This document shows, piece after piece, positions 23,557 through 34,183 of a DNA stretch of 64,000 nt. Both the position numbers and the translations under genes were made by a program. The DNA comes from Antedon mediterranea. Its lineage: Eukaryota > Echinodermata > Crinoidea > Comatulida > Antedonidae. Each line of letters opens with the position of its first letter. Positions within the stretch are counted from its first letter, which is position 1. A model generated the notes under the pieces. It had not been told where the DNA came from and searched no databases. It saw nothing but the letters and a program-made list of their open reading frames with translations. Where the stretch lies: positions 4,965,001 to 5,029,000 of the forward strand of contig NC_092674.1 of the NCBI RefSeq assembly GCF_964355755.1, given 5' to 3'.

Positions 23557-25696
23557 AGCTCAGAATTCTGGTTAATTCCCAAACAAATCAAAAATACGCC
23601 TTACCTGGTTGTACACTTATACTGTGAAATACTTTAGATTCAATATATCACAACATTCAAGCAAAAAAAACCGATATTTTTAGTAAGTTTTTGCCGAGCT
23701 GATACACGTATACGTCTCCATAGAGAAAAGTATATCGCCCTGTGGTCATTGGAGGAAGTAGAGGATAGCTTCCTGTTAAAAGGATAAATACATCAGTATC
23801 TACAGAAAATATGTCAACATTGGCATTTGGGTCTTTGTTCATACAATCAAAGGCATACAATAAGACCAGTTGGTCCCCTTCATCCAATGTGTGTTGTCCG
23901 TGTGTCATCTCTGACATCATGATAACTTCTGAGAGATTGCAGTTTGCCATCATGGACGTGTGATGTGTTACTATGACCTTCTTCGTGTTGTTCTTGAAGT
24001 GATTAGGTATCTTCTCTGACAGATATTTTGTAAGTTCAGCTTTGGTCTCTATGTGCGATAAAAATGTCTTAATGTTCTTAATCTCAGTGTTGTCATTGAC
24101 ATGGTAGTGAATGGTAGTTGTTTTCTGTGTTCTCTTATCTCGTGTAGATTCTTTTAAAGATCCTGATAGATATTGATCAAATAAAAGCAGAACTTCATCA
24201 TATGGTTTGCTCATCATACCAACAATCAGGTTAACAAATTCAGATGCAAAGTCAGAAGCATTGAACTTATCAGACACCTTCTTTACCAAATTGACGACAC
24301 ACATTCCATCAATAATTAGGATTGATGCTGCTTTTTATCATCTTTCTGTACAGGCCTGCTAACATTATCTGGTAGAGGGAGTTCTGTTATTGACTGCAAT
24401 ACCTTGGATTTTCCTGAAAGCATTATCATTCTTCCATCGGGATGGAAATTTGATGGTGAAGTGCTATTGAACTCATAGTTGCCTATAACATCCTTTAGAA
24501 CGAACTCTGGCCTGCTCTTCGCCACAACTAACAATCTAGACAGCAGCTTTCTCTCTTGCTTAATTGAAACTAGTTGACCTTTAATTTTGGTTTTCACCAC
24601 TGCTCCTACATCCTTGAAATAAGAGAAGTTTTTGTTCTTTTGAGGGTCCCAAAATTTTACGGTTTTTCAACCATTCGTGATGTCACAAATTTATCCAATG
24701 CTTTTCCTAATTGGTCTCGCTTTTCAATCGTTTGACTGACATCATCGGAGGTTACCATGCCAGGCACTGAGTTGGCTTGTCACTGAGTTCCACGGGGATC
24801 TCACCAGGCTAGCATTGTTTGCTAGGTGTTAGCGACAAGGCCTAGGCTGGAACTATAGTTTATAACTATTTAACTAAGGCCTCTCTGTACAACATTTATA
24901 TCAGCATAGGTACATTATTATACAAGTAAATGTATATGTACTAATAATAAGTATGATTTCCCAGCAAACACTGTTTAAATCGGTTTAAAAAACACTTACC
25001 ATTTAAACTCATGAAATCTAATCGGCTTGAACTTTCAGCCAATCACAGGCTAGGATTATGTATGGAGATAATGAGTGGCTTTTATTTATTTTAAAACTTT
25101 AATTTCCAAGCTTAAGTGAATGTTTTAAAGCATCAATAATTGAAAAATCAATAATGTGTTACAAATATGGATGTTCTGAGCAATCTGTCGAAAATCTATA
25201 ACCAACATGTTGTGGATATCACACAGGTTATGGTCAAAGGTCAGATATGGTTTTTCCGGCCATCTTGAAACAAACCTTTGCATTAAAGCAAATAGAAACA
25301 TGTATTTTCTGAACAATTTGGGATAAATATCAACTCTTTCTGACCAATAGTTATTGAGATATGATAAGATCAGGTCAAAGGTCAAATGGTCAGAAATAGT
25401 ATTTCCGGTCGTTTTAGGGCAAAATGTTCCATTATAGTGAATAGAATTATGTACCTTACGAACATTTTAAGACTAAAACCAGGTCTCTACGATTAGTGGT
25501 TGCCGAGATATAAGTACTTGATAGCATAGGCGGCCATTTTGAAAAAGCGCCCCCAGCGAATGAAACACGCCTTTAGAATTTGGACAACAAGTTGGAAGTT
25601 GTTTCTTGTGATGTCCTTGATCACTTAAAAGTGAAAAATCAAACTTGGCTAAATATATGAAGTAAAGTTAATATAGTGACAAATGCTGCCTGACTA

Positions 25697-25753
25697 TTAA
25701 GTAAGAAATGTCAAATGTTTTCAATCAATGCTCTTCTTAAGGAATGCTGCTGA
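25697..25753 (+). pseudogene. Gene A2, C-terminal end after E2
   Basis: If E2 and one TTA are taken out, the frame from 16764 continues for 17 codons (SKKCQMFSINALLKECC) to TGA at 25751-25753. The join is exact, which supports both the E2 boundaries and the reality of the A2 frame. Confidence 0.5.
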
Positions 25754-25857
25754 AAGTCCACAAGAAGTAACTATGTTTCAATTATGTAGTTAATCAATGT
25801 ACTGTATAAAATGAAAATATATATTGTAATTATGTAAATATTCAAAGAAAGTGTATA

Positions 25858-25863
25858 AATAAA
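25858..25863 (+). terminator. Poly(A) signal of gene A2
   Basis: AATAAA lies 104 bases after the A2 stop at 25751-25753, marking the likely 3' end of that gene. Confidence 0.45.
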
Positions 25864-26000
25864 ACATGCAAAACTTGAATCCTGTTGTTTCCTTATAAAC
25901 ATGACCACGAAAGTAGTGTTCTTTTAGTGTTCAGCGGTCTTGCTTTGTCAGGTTAAATACTAATAAATGAATTTAAAAATAACAATTTTTTGTCCATTAG

Positions 26001-26073
26001 TTTTGGAAGCCCTCAAGGAGAGAAACTTGTATAGAGGCAGTAAAGATAACCCAATGGTGGTCCCAGTATGCAG
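26001..26073 (+). pseudogene. VARS1: Valyl-tRNA synthetase exon (most 5' seen)
   Basis: Between a TTAG acceptor and a GTAAGG donor this exon encodes EALKERNLYRGSKDNPMVVPV-type sequence, a well-conserved segment of cytosolic ValRS in the editing/catalytic region. It ends in phase 2 (AG), which joins correctly to the exon at 51587 (T CGT TCA AAG GAC). No more 5' ValRS exon is visible in the 26 kb upstream, which contains other plus-strand genes. The 5' half is therefore missing, far upstream, or lost from this copy. Confidence 0.8.
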
Positions 26074-27351
26074 GTAAGGTAGTTGGCCTGGAAAATACTA
26101 CAGTACTGTTGTTATGATTTTATAATATACAAATAATAAATGTTTATGGGTTCAAGAAAGAAAAAAATGTTTTCAAAAACATTAGGATTACAAAGCAGTG
26201 ATTGTGATTGTTTAATATAGTTATAATACTCTTGTAAGCCTAAGAATTTACAATTTTTTTAGGACTATGCACACCCTTATCAAGCAACTAAACGATACTG
26301 TTCATTATGCTGGCCGCAGTTGCCTTCCATACAATATTTGTGGCGTTTCATATTGTAACTTTTCGCGGCACTGTTTTGCCTGTAGTTAGATAAATCAGTC
26401 ATAAACTTCAGTCGTACCTTTGTAGGTAAGAAATATTAGTTTAAAATGGATAAATCACTATAATTGTTGAATCAGCTTGTTTTAGATATATTTAGGATAC
26501 TATGGATATTAATGTTATTGCATTTTGAGAATCTATATAATAGTTTTGATTGTGTATAGTTCGAAGGGTGAACTAGTTATCACACACACAGTATGCCCAC
26601 ATGTGCGCGAGATGCTGTATAGCCTACTAGGTCTGAGCCTACTAGGTCCAATTGCATGTTGCTTGCTGCAGACTGTCCGCCATGCGGTATGTCTACTAGA
26701 GGGAGTTTGTGTCCGCCAACCGGTACCTTGTCAAATTGCCCGACGATTCCATTTTACAGTGGGTAATTACTGTAACCAGTACAATAGCCCGGCGATTCCA
26801 TTTTACAGTGGGTAATTATTGTATCTACAGTGTGGTAGACCGTCAATTATTCGTATTGTTATCACTTATACTGGTATTTGATATACTGTGTGTAGTTTCT
26901 TGTTCTTTTTAATTAATAAATGACCTTTTACAATTGTCTATTGTGATATTGACGAATTAGAAAATATTGGCAACAGAGGGCGCTATTTTTACATTTATAA
27001 CGGAGCCATTGAAAGTTAAAATATCTCTGGTAGTGGTACAGTTACACTGTTCTACAATTTTAGTATCCCGCAACAGAGTAAACCCCCTATTGAATTACAA
27101 CAATAATACGTTGCATGCTCCTACGAATTTTACGCATGTTTTGTGGATACAGAATATTTTAGCTTAGTTAAAATTTTAGTACTTTTAAATTTAAGTACTC
27201 TCACATGCATTGATGAATGGCATACTCATACACTCATACTCATATATAACTCATTATAAGCCTATGATTATTCATTACTATTATTAAATATTGTTATTAT
27301 TATTATCTTGCACCCTATAGCGCTCTCCAAATTTTATCTATAATATAATTA
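26074..27351. other. ValRS intron, non-coding
   Basis: No gene is seen. At 26740-26822 two tandem copies of about 57 bp share CGATTCCATTTTACAGTGGG and make two overlapping spurious ORFs. Confidence 0.45.
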
Positions 27352-27841
27352 CAGTAGAACCTTCATTTTACGTACCCTGATTTTACGTTCCCTGGATTTT
27401 ACGTACGCCTAAAATAACCCATGACGTCATCATTTTCTTACATTGAGGGCGCAATTTAACAACAACAAAGCATAATAAAAATGGCTGTGTGAGGAATTCT
27501 GCTGTGTGAAACAAGCTACACATGTGCATTCCCCTACAGCAGCGACTGTTTTTATTGATGGAAAATACAAGAACATTGATATTTTAATTTACACTTTATT
27601 TAAATATCGCACAGCCTGTATATACTGTACTTTCATAGTTAGGCCTCACATCTTGCTAGGCCTGCTAGCTAGTGACCACCTGCATGCTGTACAGTAAAGT
27701 AGGCAAACACGGTAGCCTTTATACAGTAGCTACAATCTGTACGTATTTGGGGTCAATTTAAGGTCAACCTTGATTTTACGAATCCTGTGTTTTACGTACG
27801 CCTTTTGGTCCCGTACCGTACGTAAAATGAAGGTTCCACTG
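27352..27841. mobile_element. pogo/Tc1-mariner-type MITE
   Basis: A 490-bp non-coding element. Terminal inverted repeats start CAGTAGAACCTTCATTTTAC at left and end with the complement GTAAAATGAAGGTTCCACTG at right, flanked by TA. CAGTNGAACC ends with TA duplications are typical of pogo/Tigger elements. Subterminal GATTTTACGT words repeat inside. Confidence 0.75.
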
Positions 27842-28500
27842 TATAATTATTTGTTTAATTTTAAGTTGTTTTAGGCCCATGTGACATTATGTTTAATTGT
27901 TTATTATTATTTTTACAAAGGAAAACGGACGTACACCAATTAAAGAGGCCCAAAAACATTAAATGCATCACATAGGCCTACACATGTGTATAAAGAAATA
28001 ATAATTGGCGATACACAGCTATTTAGAGACCCATCCGTAACACCAACACCCTTGTAATATAATAATATTTTTTCGGGCTAGAATAGGTGTACCCCATGAA
28101 ATCAACGGGTATTTTACAGAATATTCAAATCACCACCTGAACCGTATAATTGGTATACCTTTTACTGTAGGCCTAGTAACCCTACCACATTGTAGTTCTT
28201 GTATAACAAAATGATTATATTTACTTGTTTATTACAATGATAATATTAATAATATTTCTAATTCGTCAGATAACAGACGGTGTACTGGATGGACCACAAA
28301 AACTGCACACTGTCTTTAATCAATAATTCATTATAATTTAGTTTTGTTGATGGTTAGGGAATCAAATGTAGGCCTACTGTATTTCATTTCTTTTGTTGCT
28401 ATGGAAAGTTTGTCTGAAATAAAAGTTGAAATTGAATTATTATTGTATTATTTATTTTTTCGAACGTCTGATTCACTCTCAGTTAATACTATAATAAAGG
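27842..28500. other. ValRS intron, nothing recognised
   Basis: AT-rich sequence with several aggcctac words. No ORF with supporting features. Confidence 0.4.
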
Positions 28501-29320
28501 AATAGATATATTTCGGACTGTCTGATGTACCCCCGTGACAGATTGCAACCCCTAACTTAACTAACGTCGGTATATACCATCGGACTGTCTCTGAATATAG
28601 GTAGGCCTACCCACCCCCGCGACAGATTGCTCCCCCAAACATAACAGTTTACCATCTATTATAGGGGGTGCAATATATTACGGATTGTCTTTAATATTTG
28701 GTACCCCCGTGACAGATTGCACTTTTTTTTGTGTGTTAGAAAAATACGATTTAAAATGTTAATTATTTTAACACTAAACCACAATAGTTCAATTGGTCAG
28801 ATAAGATGGACACATACCGCATTGTACCTATAGTATACCACCAGGATCTCGAAAACTAAACACTGTCTTCAATCAAATAATGTATATAATAAATATTAAA
28901 GATGTATTGTCCCCCAATAACATTAAATTACAAATTAATTAAATCAGACTTTGAATAGGTTATTTTTTAGTTTTAATCATGTTAATCCCTCTAAAAAATA
29001 TTTTTTCAGGGGGACAATACATCTTTAATTCTTTGTCCTCTCCTTTTGTCATGTTTTTGCAAATGGATACAAAATCCAATGCTGGGAGTCTAAAAATAAT
29101 ATTGTATCCCCGTATTATACCCTTCCAGTATCTATACACCAAGGGATAAAATATATCACGGTCGACTGTATATAAAAGGTACCCCCGTACAGATTGAACA
29201 CCCTATAACAGTTTAATAACTATCTATTATAGGGGGTGCAATTTTTACGGTCGACTGTCTAGAATATTAGGTACCCCCGTGACAGATTGTACCCCTATAA
29301 TATAATAGTTAATAACTATC
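28501..29320 (+). repeat. Diverged repeats with a CCCCCGTGACAGATTG core
   Basis: The core GGTACCCCCGTGACAGATTG and relatives recur at about 28530, 28615, 28702, 29187 and 29275, each preceded by a CGGACTGTCT or CGGTCGACTGT block and often followed by an AACAGTTTA..CTATCTATTATAGG block. Spacing is irregular. Confidence 0.7.
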
Positions 29321-30770
29321 TAATATGCAGTTTGTCCACCAGTGGGAGTTTTTGACTTTTTTAACTAAATTAATAATTTGTCTAGGTGTGATCGTGTAAT
29401 TGAGCTTAGATGGGGAGGGGGGGGGGAGTTAATGTTTGGTCGATAATATGTTAAACGGAGGAGGTGGGAGGGGGTATGGTTTGAATGGATATGCCTACAT
29501 CATGTGTAACTGTAACAGTGTCCGCCAGAGAGAACTTTTAAGGGCATCTTTACATTAATTTATATTTACATTTATATGGATCAATTACAAATTATAACAG
29601 GCAACAGGTACGTTATACAATAAACATCAAATAAGCCGTTGATTTCATCGCCCAAAAACGTGCCAATATTTGTTATAACGTAAAATATAGCCCAACTATC
29701 CACTAAAGAGAGAGTTTGAATTATTGAATTACAATATTCTGTGACCGAAAAAAATATGATATACATTTAATTTTTTAATGTGATAGGCCTATTTCCAGAC
29801 GGTGACAAATTATGAGTCTTGACTATACATCGTACCGTTTTTGAATGTCCGATTAAAAATAGCAGAGAAATGCAGTTTGTTTTAATAGGCCTAAAGATAG
29901 GCCTAATATGCAGTTTGTCCACCAGAGAGAGTTTTTGGACGGGCCTAAGTTCTTTTTATTTGAGCTTGGATGGGGAGGGGGAGTTAGTTCATGTTTGGTC
30001 GATATGTTGAACGGAGGGTGCGGGGGGCGAGGGTATGGTGTGAAGGGAAGCCTACACCTTGTGTAACTGAATTGTCCGCCAGAGAGAGTTAAAGGGCATC
30101 TTTACATAAATTTGTATTTAGTACATTTATATGTATCAATTACAAATTATAGCAATAGGTACGTTCTATATAAACATCAGATAAGCCGTTGATTCCATCT
30201 CCCAAAAACGTGCCAATATTTGATACGTAAAAGATAGCCCAACTGTCCACTAGAGAGAGAGTTTATTGAATTACAATATTCTGTCTGTCATCGAAAAATA
30301 TATGATATACATTTAATTTTTTTAATGTAATATTTCCAGACGGTGACAAATATGTCTTGACTATAATATACATCATACCGTTTTTGAATGTCCGTTTAAA
30401 AATAGCAGAGAAATGCAGTTTGTTTTAATATAGATATAGGCCTAATATGCAGTTTGTCCACCAGAGGGAGCTTTTGGACCTAAGTTCTTTTTTAACTAAA
30501 TAATTTGTCTAGGTGTGATCGTGTATTTGAGCTTGGATGGGTAGGGGGGTGGGGGAGTTCATGTTTGGTCGATAACATGTTGAACGGAGGGGGTGGAAGG
30601 GGTTATGGTGTGTAGGGATAGGCCTACACCGTGTGTAACTGAAGTGTCCACCAGAGAGAGTTTAAGGGCATCTTTACATAAATTTGTATTTAGTACATTT
30701 ATATGGATCAATTACAAATAGCAACAGGTACGTTGTATATAAACATCAGATAAGCAGTTGATGTCATCGC
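29321..30770 (+). repeat. Tandem repeat, about 540-580 bp, 2.6 copies
   Basis: Copies begin at 29321, 29904 and 30443 with TAATATGCAGTTTGTCCACC. They share GTTCATGTTTGGTCGAT, a G-rich stretch, GCATCTTTACAT and TAAGCCGTTGAT. The third copy ends near 30770. Differences between copies are mostly small indels. Confidence 0.85.
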
Positions 30771-31105
30771 GCCCAACCGTTTACGTTTATTTATCAATTT
30801 AACGTTGAAATCCAGTCGATTTTGGTTAAAATGATATGTTTTCAATGTTGAAAAAAGATTAAACAATGTTTTCATCATTGAATAAAGGTTGTGAATTATG
30901 CTTCTATGTTTCAACCCCTTTACAACATTACGTTTCTTTAGCAATCTCATTTCAACGTTAATTTAACGTTAAAATTGAGTTGGCATTTTTGGTTAAAATG
31001 ACAACATGTTTTCATCATTGAATAAAGGTTGAAATTTTGTTTTCATGTTTTAACTCCATTACAGTATTACGTTTCTATATCAATCTCATTTCAACGATAA
31101 TTTAA
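30771..31105 (+). repeat. AACGTT-rich repeat, part 1
   Basis: Units of about 130 bp contain ATTTAACGTT, TTTTGGTTAAAATGA, and CATTGAATAAAGGTTG. The array is interrupted by the TTAA element at 31106 and resumes at 31737. Confidence 0.7.
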
Positions 31106-31732
31106 AGCCCCATTCCCTACGTTTTTTAGATCTAATTTAAGATCACAAACTATATTTAATGTAAAAATAATACTATATATGGTCCTATTGCGATAACTTT
31201 TTTCGTCTTTAAACGGTTAAAATGTTAAAAATAAGTCGATTCTAATAATTATAGCGGCCCGCTATAAATCCCAAAATGCATTGCGCGCGGATTGATATTT
31301 TTGTTTTTCACCTGTAATTCGCCCACTTTTCGATCGATCATGAGGCCAAAACAAATGAAAGACTCCTAACTTTTCAGCGAAAATACCGGGTTTTCCCCAA
31401 TTTGTATCAACGGAGTCTGGCAAAAATAGAAAGACAATTAATGCAGCAACTATACAACGTCAGGCTAGGTATATAGCTCGTGTACGATGTTCGTACGTTA
31501 CCGATGTTTACCAGCTAGGCCTACAAAACTAAGCCTAGCTAGGCTAGGCCTAAGACCGTCCACGAGAGGTCGATCGCCGCGAGCTACTTAGGTAGTGCAT
31601 TGTTTCTCACTTTTTATCATAATTTACCATAAAACGTACATTTAAGACAAGAAATGACATGGTTTAATGTTTTTAAAGTGATATATATGTATTATTTTCC
31701 AAAAAACGTCCAAAATTGCAGGGAAGGGGTCT
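31106..31732. mobile_element. TTAA-flanked 627-bp MITE, copy 1
   Basis: Ends are AGCCCCATTCCCTACG at left and CAGGGAAGGGGTCT at right, an imperfect inverted pair, flanked by TTAA at 31102-31105 and 31733-31736. A closely similar copy in the opposite orientation is at 61765-62390, also between TTAAs. TTAA duplications occur in piggyBac and Kolobok elements. No coding sequence. Confidence 0.8.
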
Positions 31733-31736
31733 TTAA

Positions 31737-31960
31737 CGTTTAATATAATTGAGCTGGCTTTTGGTTAAAATGGCAACATGATTTGAATTGAACATTGTGT
31801 TAATATAATGTTAACGTTAATTCAACGTTAACATCCAGTTGACATTTTTTGGTTAAAATGACAACATGTTTTCAACATTGAATAAAGGTTGAAATTACAT
31901 TGTGTTAACGCCATTATTACGTTTTTCAATCTTATTTCAACGTTAAGTTAAAGGTGTATT
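31737..31960 (+). repeat. AACGTT-rich repeat, part 2
   Basis: Continues the array of 30771-31105 with the same words (GTTAACGTTAATTCAACGTT, GAATAAAGGTTGAAAT). The MITE at 31106 inserted into it. Confidence 0.65.
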
Positions 31961-32514
31961 GTCCCTTTGACTAATTCAACAACAAAAATTTATTTAAAAA
32001 AATTAATATTTCGAAAAAAAGTTGGTCATTTTGAAGTATCATAATAGTTATTAACTTTCACCAAAAATTAGTCGAAAAAAGTTGATTTAAAATTAAAACA
32101 AAACAGTAGACACATGTATGAATATTTTCATAGCCCAATTTATCAATTTTTACTAACTTAACCTTATTTTTGCATGCAGATGCCATTTGTCCATTCGTCT
32201 ACAAGCCTTTCGTTTTACTATTACAAATGTCTTAATTAAATGCACTGTGTTGAAGGGTGCAGTATGTTTGAATTTACAATTTGTCTGTAATATTTCTGCT
32301 ACAGTATTCTGTAGTATTCTGAAAGATATGCTACTTAAATTAGGGTGTATTTAAAACAATAATCATAATGAAGGTTACATTGATTAATCATTAAATTATT
32401 ACCCGAACCTTACTTTCTTAAAAAAAATACAAATAATAAGTCAATCTATCAATATTTATGATAGTTTTAATACGCTTGCTCCATATGGAATTTATAAATT
32501 ATATCTTAGGTTTA
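31961..32514. other. ValRS intron, nothing recognised
   Basis: AT-rich, no gene or clear repeat. Confidence 0.4.
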
Positions 32515-32568
32515 GGAAGTCTTTTTGGTTATCCGCACTTGGCGGATAACCTCTTGTTATTGTCAGGA

Positions 32569-32604
<36 letters not shown>

Positions 32605-34183
32605 CTTTCTTATTAGTTATCCGCTTAGTAGCGGATAACTCCTTGTAATCGTCCTGTTTCAATTTTATATTATTCTTCTGTCTTTCTCCCTCACTTTTTG
32701 TGCAGAGCGTATCTCTAAAATGGGTAAACATAACATTTCATAACTTTGTCAACATATGGGCATTTACGTGAAGTTGTGCACCTCCTATTTTTGAATGACG
32801 TCAGAGTTGCGCAACGTGACTTACGCGCGATTTTATGATTTTTTATGATTGCTCATAGACTAAAAACCAAGCATAATTTAGTTTTGACACTTTGTGAAAA
32901 TTTAAGTCATATCAAGTGAAAACTTTTTATTGATTAAAAATGGCATGTTTTACAAGAAGTTACGCGCGCACGCGCATTTAAAGTTTCAAAATGCGTAAAA
33001 TTAATTTTTAATCAACTTTTTACATGACTCATGACATTTCGCGCATGTCAAAAATTCCCACGTGCACGCATTTTTTACGCGCGCGGTGGCCACGTACCGT
33101 GAAAAACATCTTTTTTTCTCATGAATTATGTTTTTCCAGCCTTCTAGAGTAATTTTACCATTTTAAAACCATTTGTGACTTTAAATTACGTCATACGAGC
33201 ACGTCGAATTGGAAAATTTACGCGCGTTTTTGATCAAAAAGCTAAAAAAATCGTCAAAATTATGCCTTTTTTTAAAGAGTCGTAGTTTCTAAACTAAACG
33301 GTGAAAGTTATTTTTATTACATATTCTGGAAGTTGATGAGTTGTAGATATCAAATCATACATTAATATGGCTAACAGGACATTTTGACGTCATCGTATGG
33401 CCACACGAATATAAAAAATAGGATTTTTGTCTCTTTCGTTATTGCTCATCACATTCAATGGAGCGCATCACGCTTATCCGTATTCCATTTTCTCCGAGAT
33501 TTTAATATTGTCTAGGTCAATCAACTACCTTTCGCATGAGTTAAAAATATTTTAATATTTGTAACGTCATCATGCCTAAAAATGTTAATTACTTGGGTCA
33601 TTAATTTCATCTTTACAGTAAATTTTAATCTGTTATCGCTCGTAAGAACAAAATGGGATAATCACGATTAAAATGTTTTCTGGAAGCTATTGGATTGTAG
33701 ATACGAAATCATGTAAACATTTTGCCAATCGGATGTTGTGACGTCATCATATGGCCAGTTAAATAAAAAAAGTCGTATTTTCATCTTTTGCGTCATAGTT
33801 CATTACATTTAAAAGAACGCGCATCAATATTTCACGTGTTCAAATTTCTTCCACACGTTAATATGTTGTTGCTGAGATAATTTCCTTCCGAAATTGCTAA
33901 ATTCGCGTTTCATTTTGAAACCGTCAATATGTTAAAAATTTGAATAAATAGCGGGTCCCGTAATTTCACCTATTCTACACTGTATGTGATATGTATACAG
34001 ATTATACTGTGTATACTATATGACACAAAATAACAGAATTCAGCAATAAAAACATATCATATTCTTCAGTTCAGGTCACAATGCCATAATCTTTTTCCGT
34101 GTGCAATATTCCAACGTATGACGTGCACGTGGTGTTTGTCGTGCGGATAACTAACTCGTCAAAGTGACGAGTTTCATGTCTAG
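32515..34183 (+). mobile_element. Helitron-like non-autonomous element, copy A
   Basis: The 3' end has the hairpin AACTCGTC-AAAGT-GACGAGTT a few bases before CTAG (34180-34183), then T, as expected for Helitron-type ends. A subterminal GCGGATAAC precedes it. The 5' side has two hairpins built on GTTATCCGC (32527-32551 and 32615-32640), the complement of that 3' word, as seen in Helentron-type elements. A T run of 34 bases lies between them. The 5' boundary is approximate. No Rep/helicase coding sequence is present. Confidence 0.6.

Larger units (their letters stand above)
18288..23660 (-). mobile_element. L1/Tx1-type non-LTR retrotransposon nested in E2
   Basis: A minus-strand LINE with two ORFs and a 3' A run (T run at 18288-18296 on the plus strand). 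It interrupts the PIN-like gene of E2: host blocks end at about 23660 and resume at about 18287. The exact 5' end and any target duplication could not be fixed by eye. ORF2 has only one frameshift and one stop, so the insertion is fairly young. Confidence 0.8.
17690..24758 (-). pseudogene. E2 PIN/XPG-like protein with Cys-rich tail, split by a LINE
   Basis: Minus-strand blocks in order: an ATG at 24758 with DQLGKALDKFVTSRM; KFWDPQKNKNFSYFKDVGA; the open frame 24600-24316 (LLSRLLVVAKSRPEFVLKDV); ILIIDGMCVVNLVKKV onward, open 24304-23657, with HTLDEGDQLVLLYAFD and FSVDTDVFILLTGSYPLL; then, after the LINE, 18275-17777 with ISAALIGWYAFKGADNTGTF and LPPTMGTLRPHVERAYYMS. A frameshift near 17785 leads into CTCNGSCSTNRCSCKKNNLLC, a CxC-type cluster, around 17700. 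Other one-base shifts occur near 24655 and 24316. DGM near the start, E-GDQ and DTDV resemble the acidic residues of PIN/XPG nucleases. Upstream sequence to about 24815 may hold another exon. A transposase role is inferred from its place inside the element. Confidence 0.65.
16765..25696. mobile_element. E2: 8.9-kb long-inverted-repeat DNA transposon, 3-bp TSD
   Basis: Ends are TAGTCAGGCAGCA at left and the complement at right (TGCTGCCTGACTA, 25684-25696), flanked by TTA at 16762-16764 and 25697-25699. The inverted repeat covers about the first and last 300-400 bp, including AAGTGATCAAGGACATCACA and a CAAAATGGCCGC block, followed by GACCTTTGACC-type subterminal repeats. Inside is a minus-strand gene for a PIN-like/Cys-rich protein, interrupted by a LINE at about 18.29-23.66 kb. 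E3 has ends starting TAGTCCAGGAG and also a 3-bp duplication (TGA), so the two belong to one family. Superfamily placement (Academ-like) is inference. Confidence 0.85.

Noticed and set aside
26525-26912. ORFs of 96 and 67 codons
   Set aside because: They cover a short tandem repeat in two frames; composition and context are not coding.
30708-30950. 80-codon minus-strand ORF
   Set aside because: Crosses the border between two repeat arrays and has no motif.
32571-32604. Run of 34 T as a LINE or SINE tail on the minus strand
   Set aside because: No retroposon body is attached; it lies between two hairpins of the Helitron-like element and is better seen as slippage.
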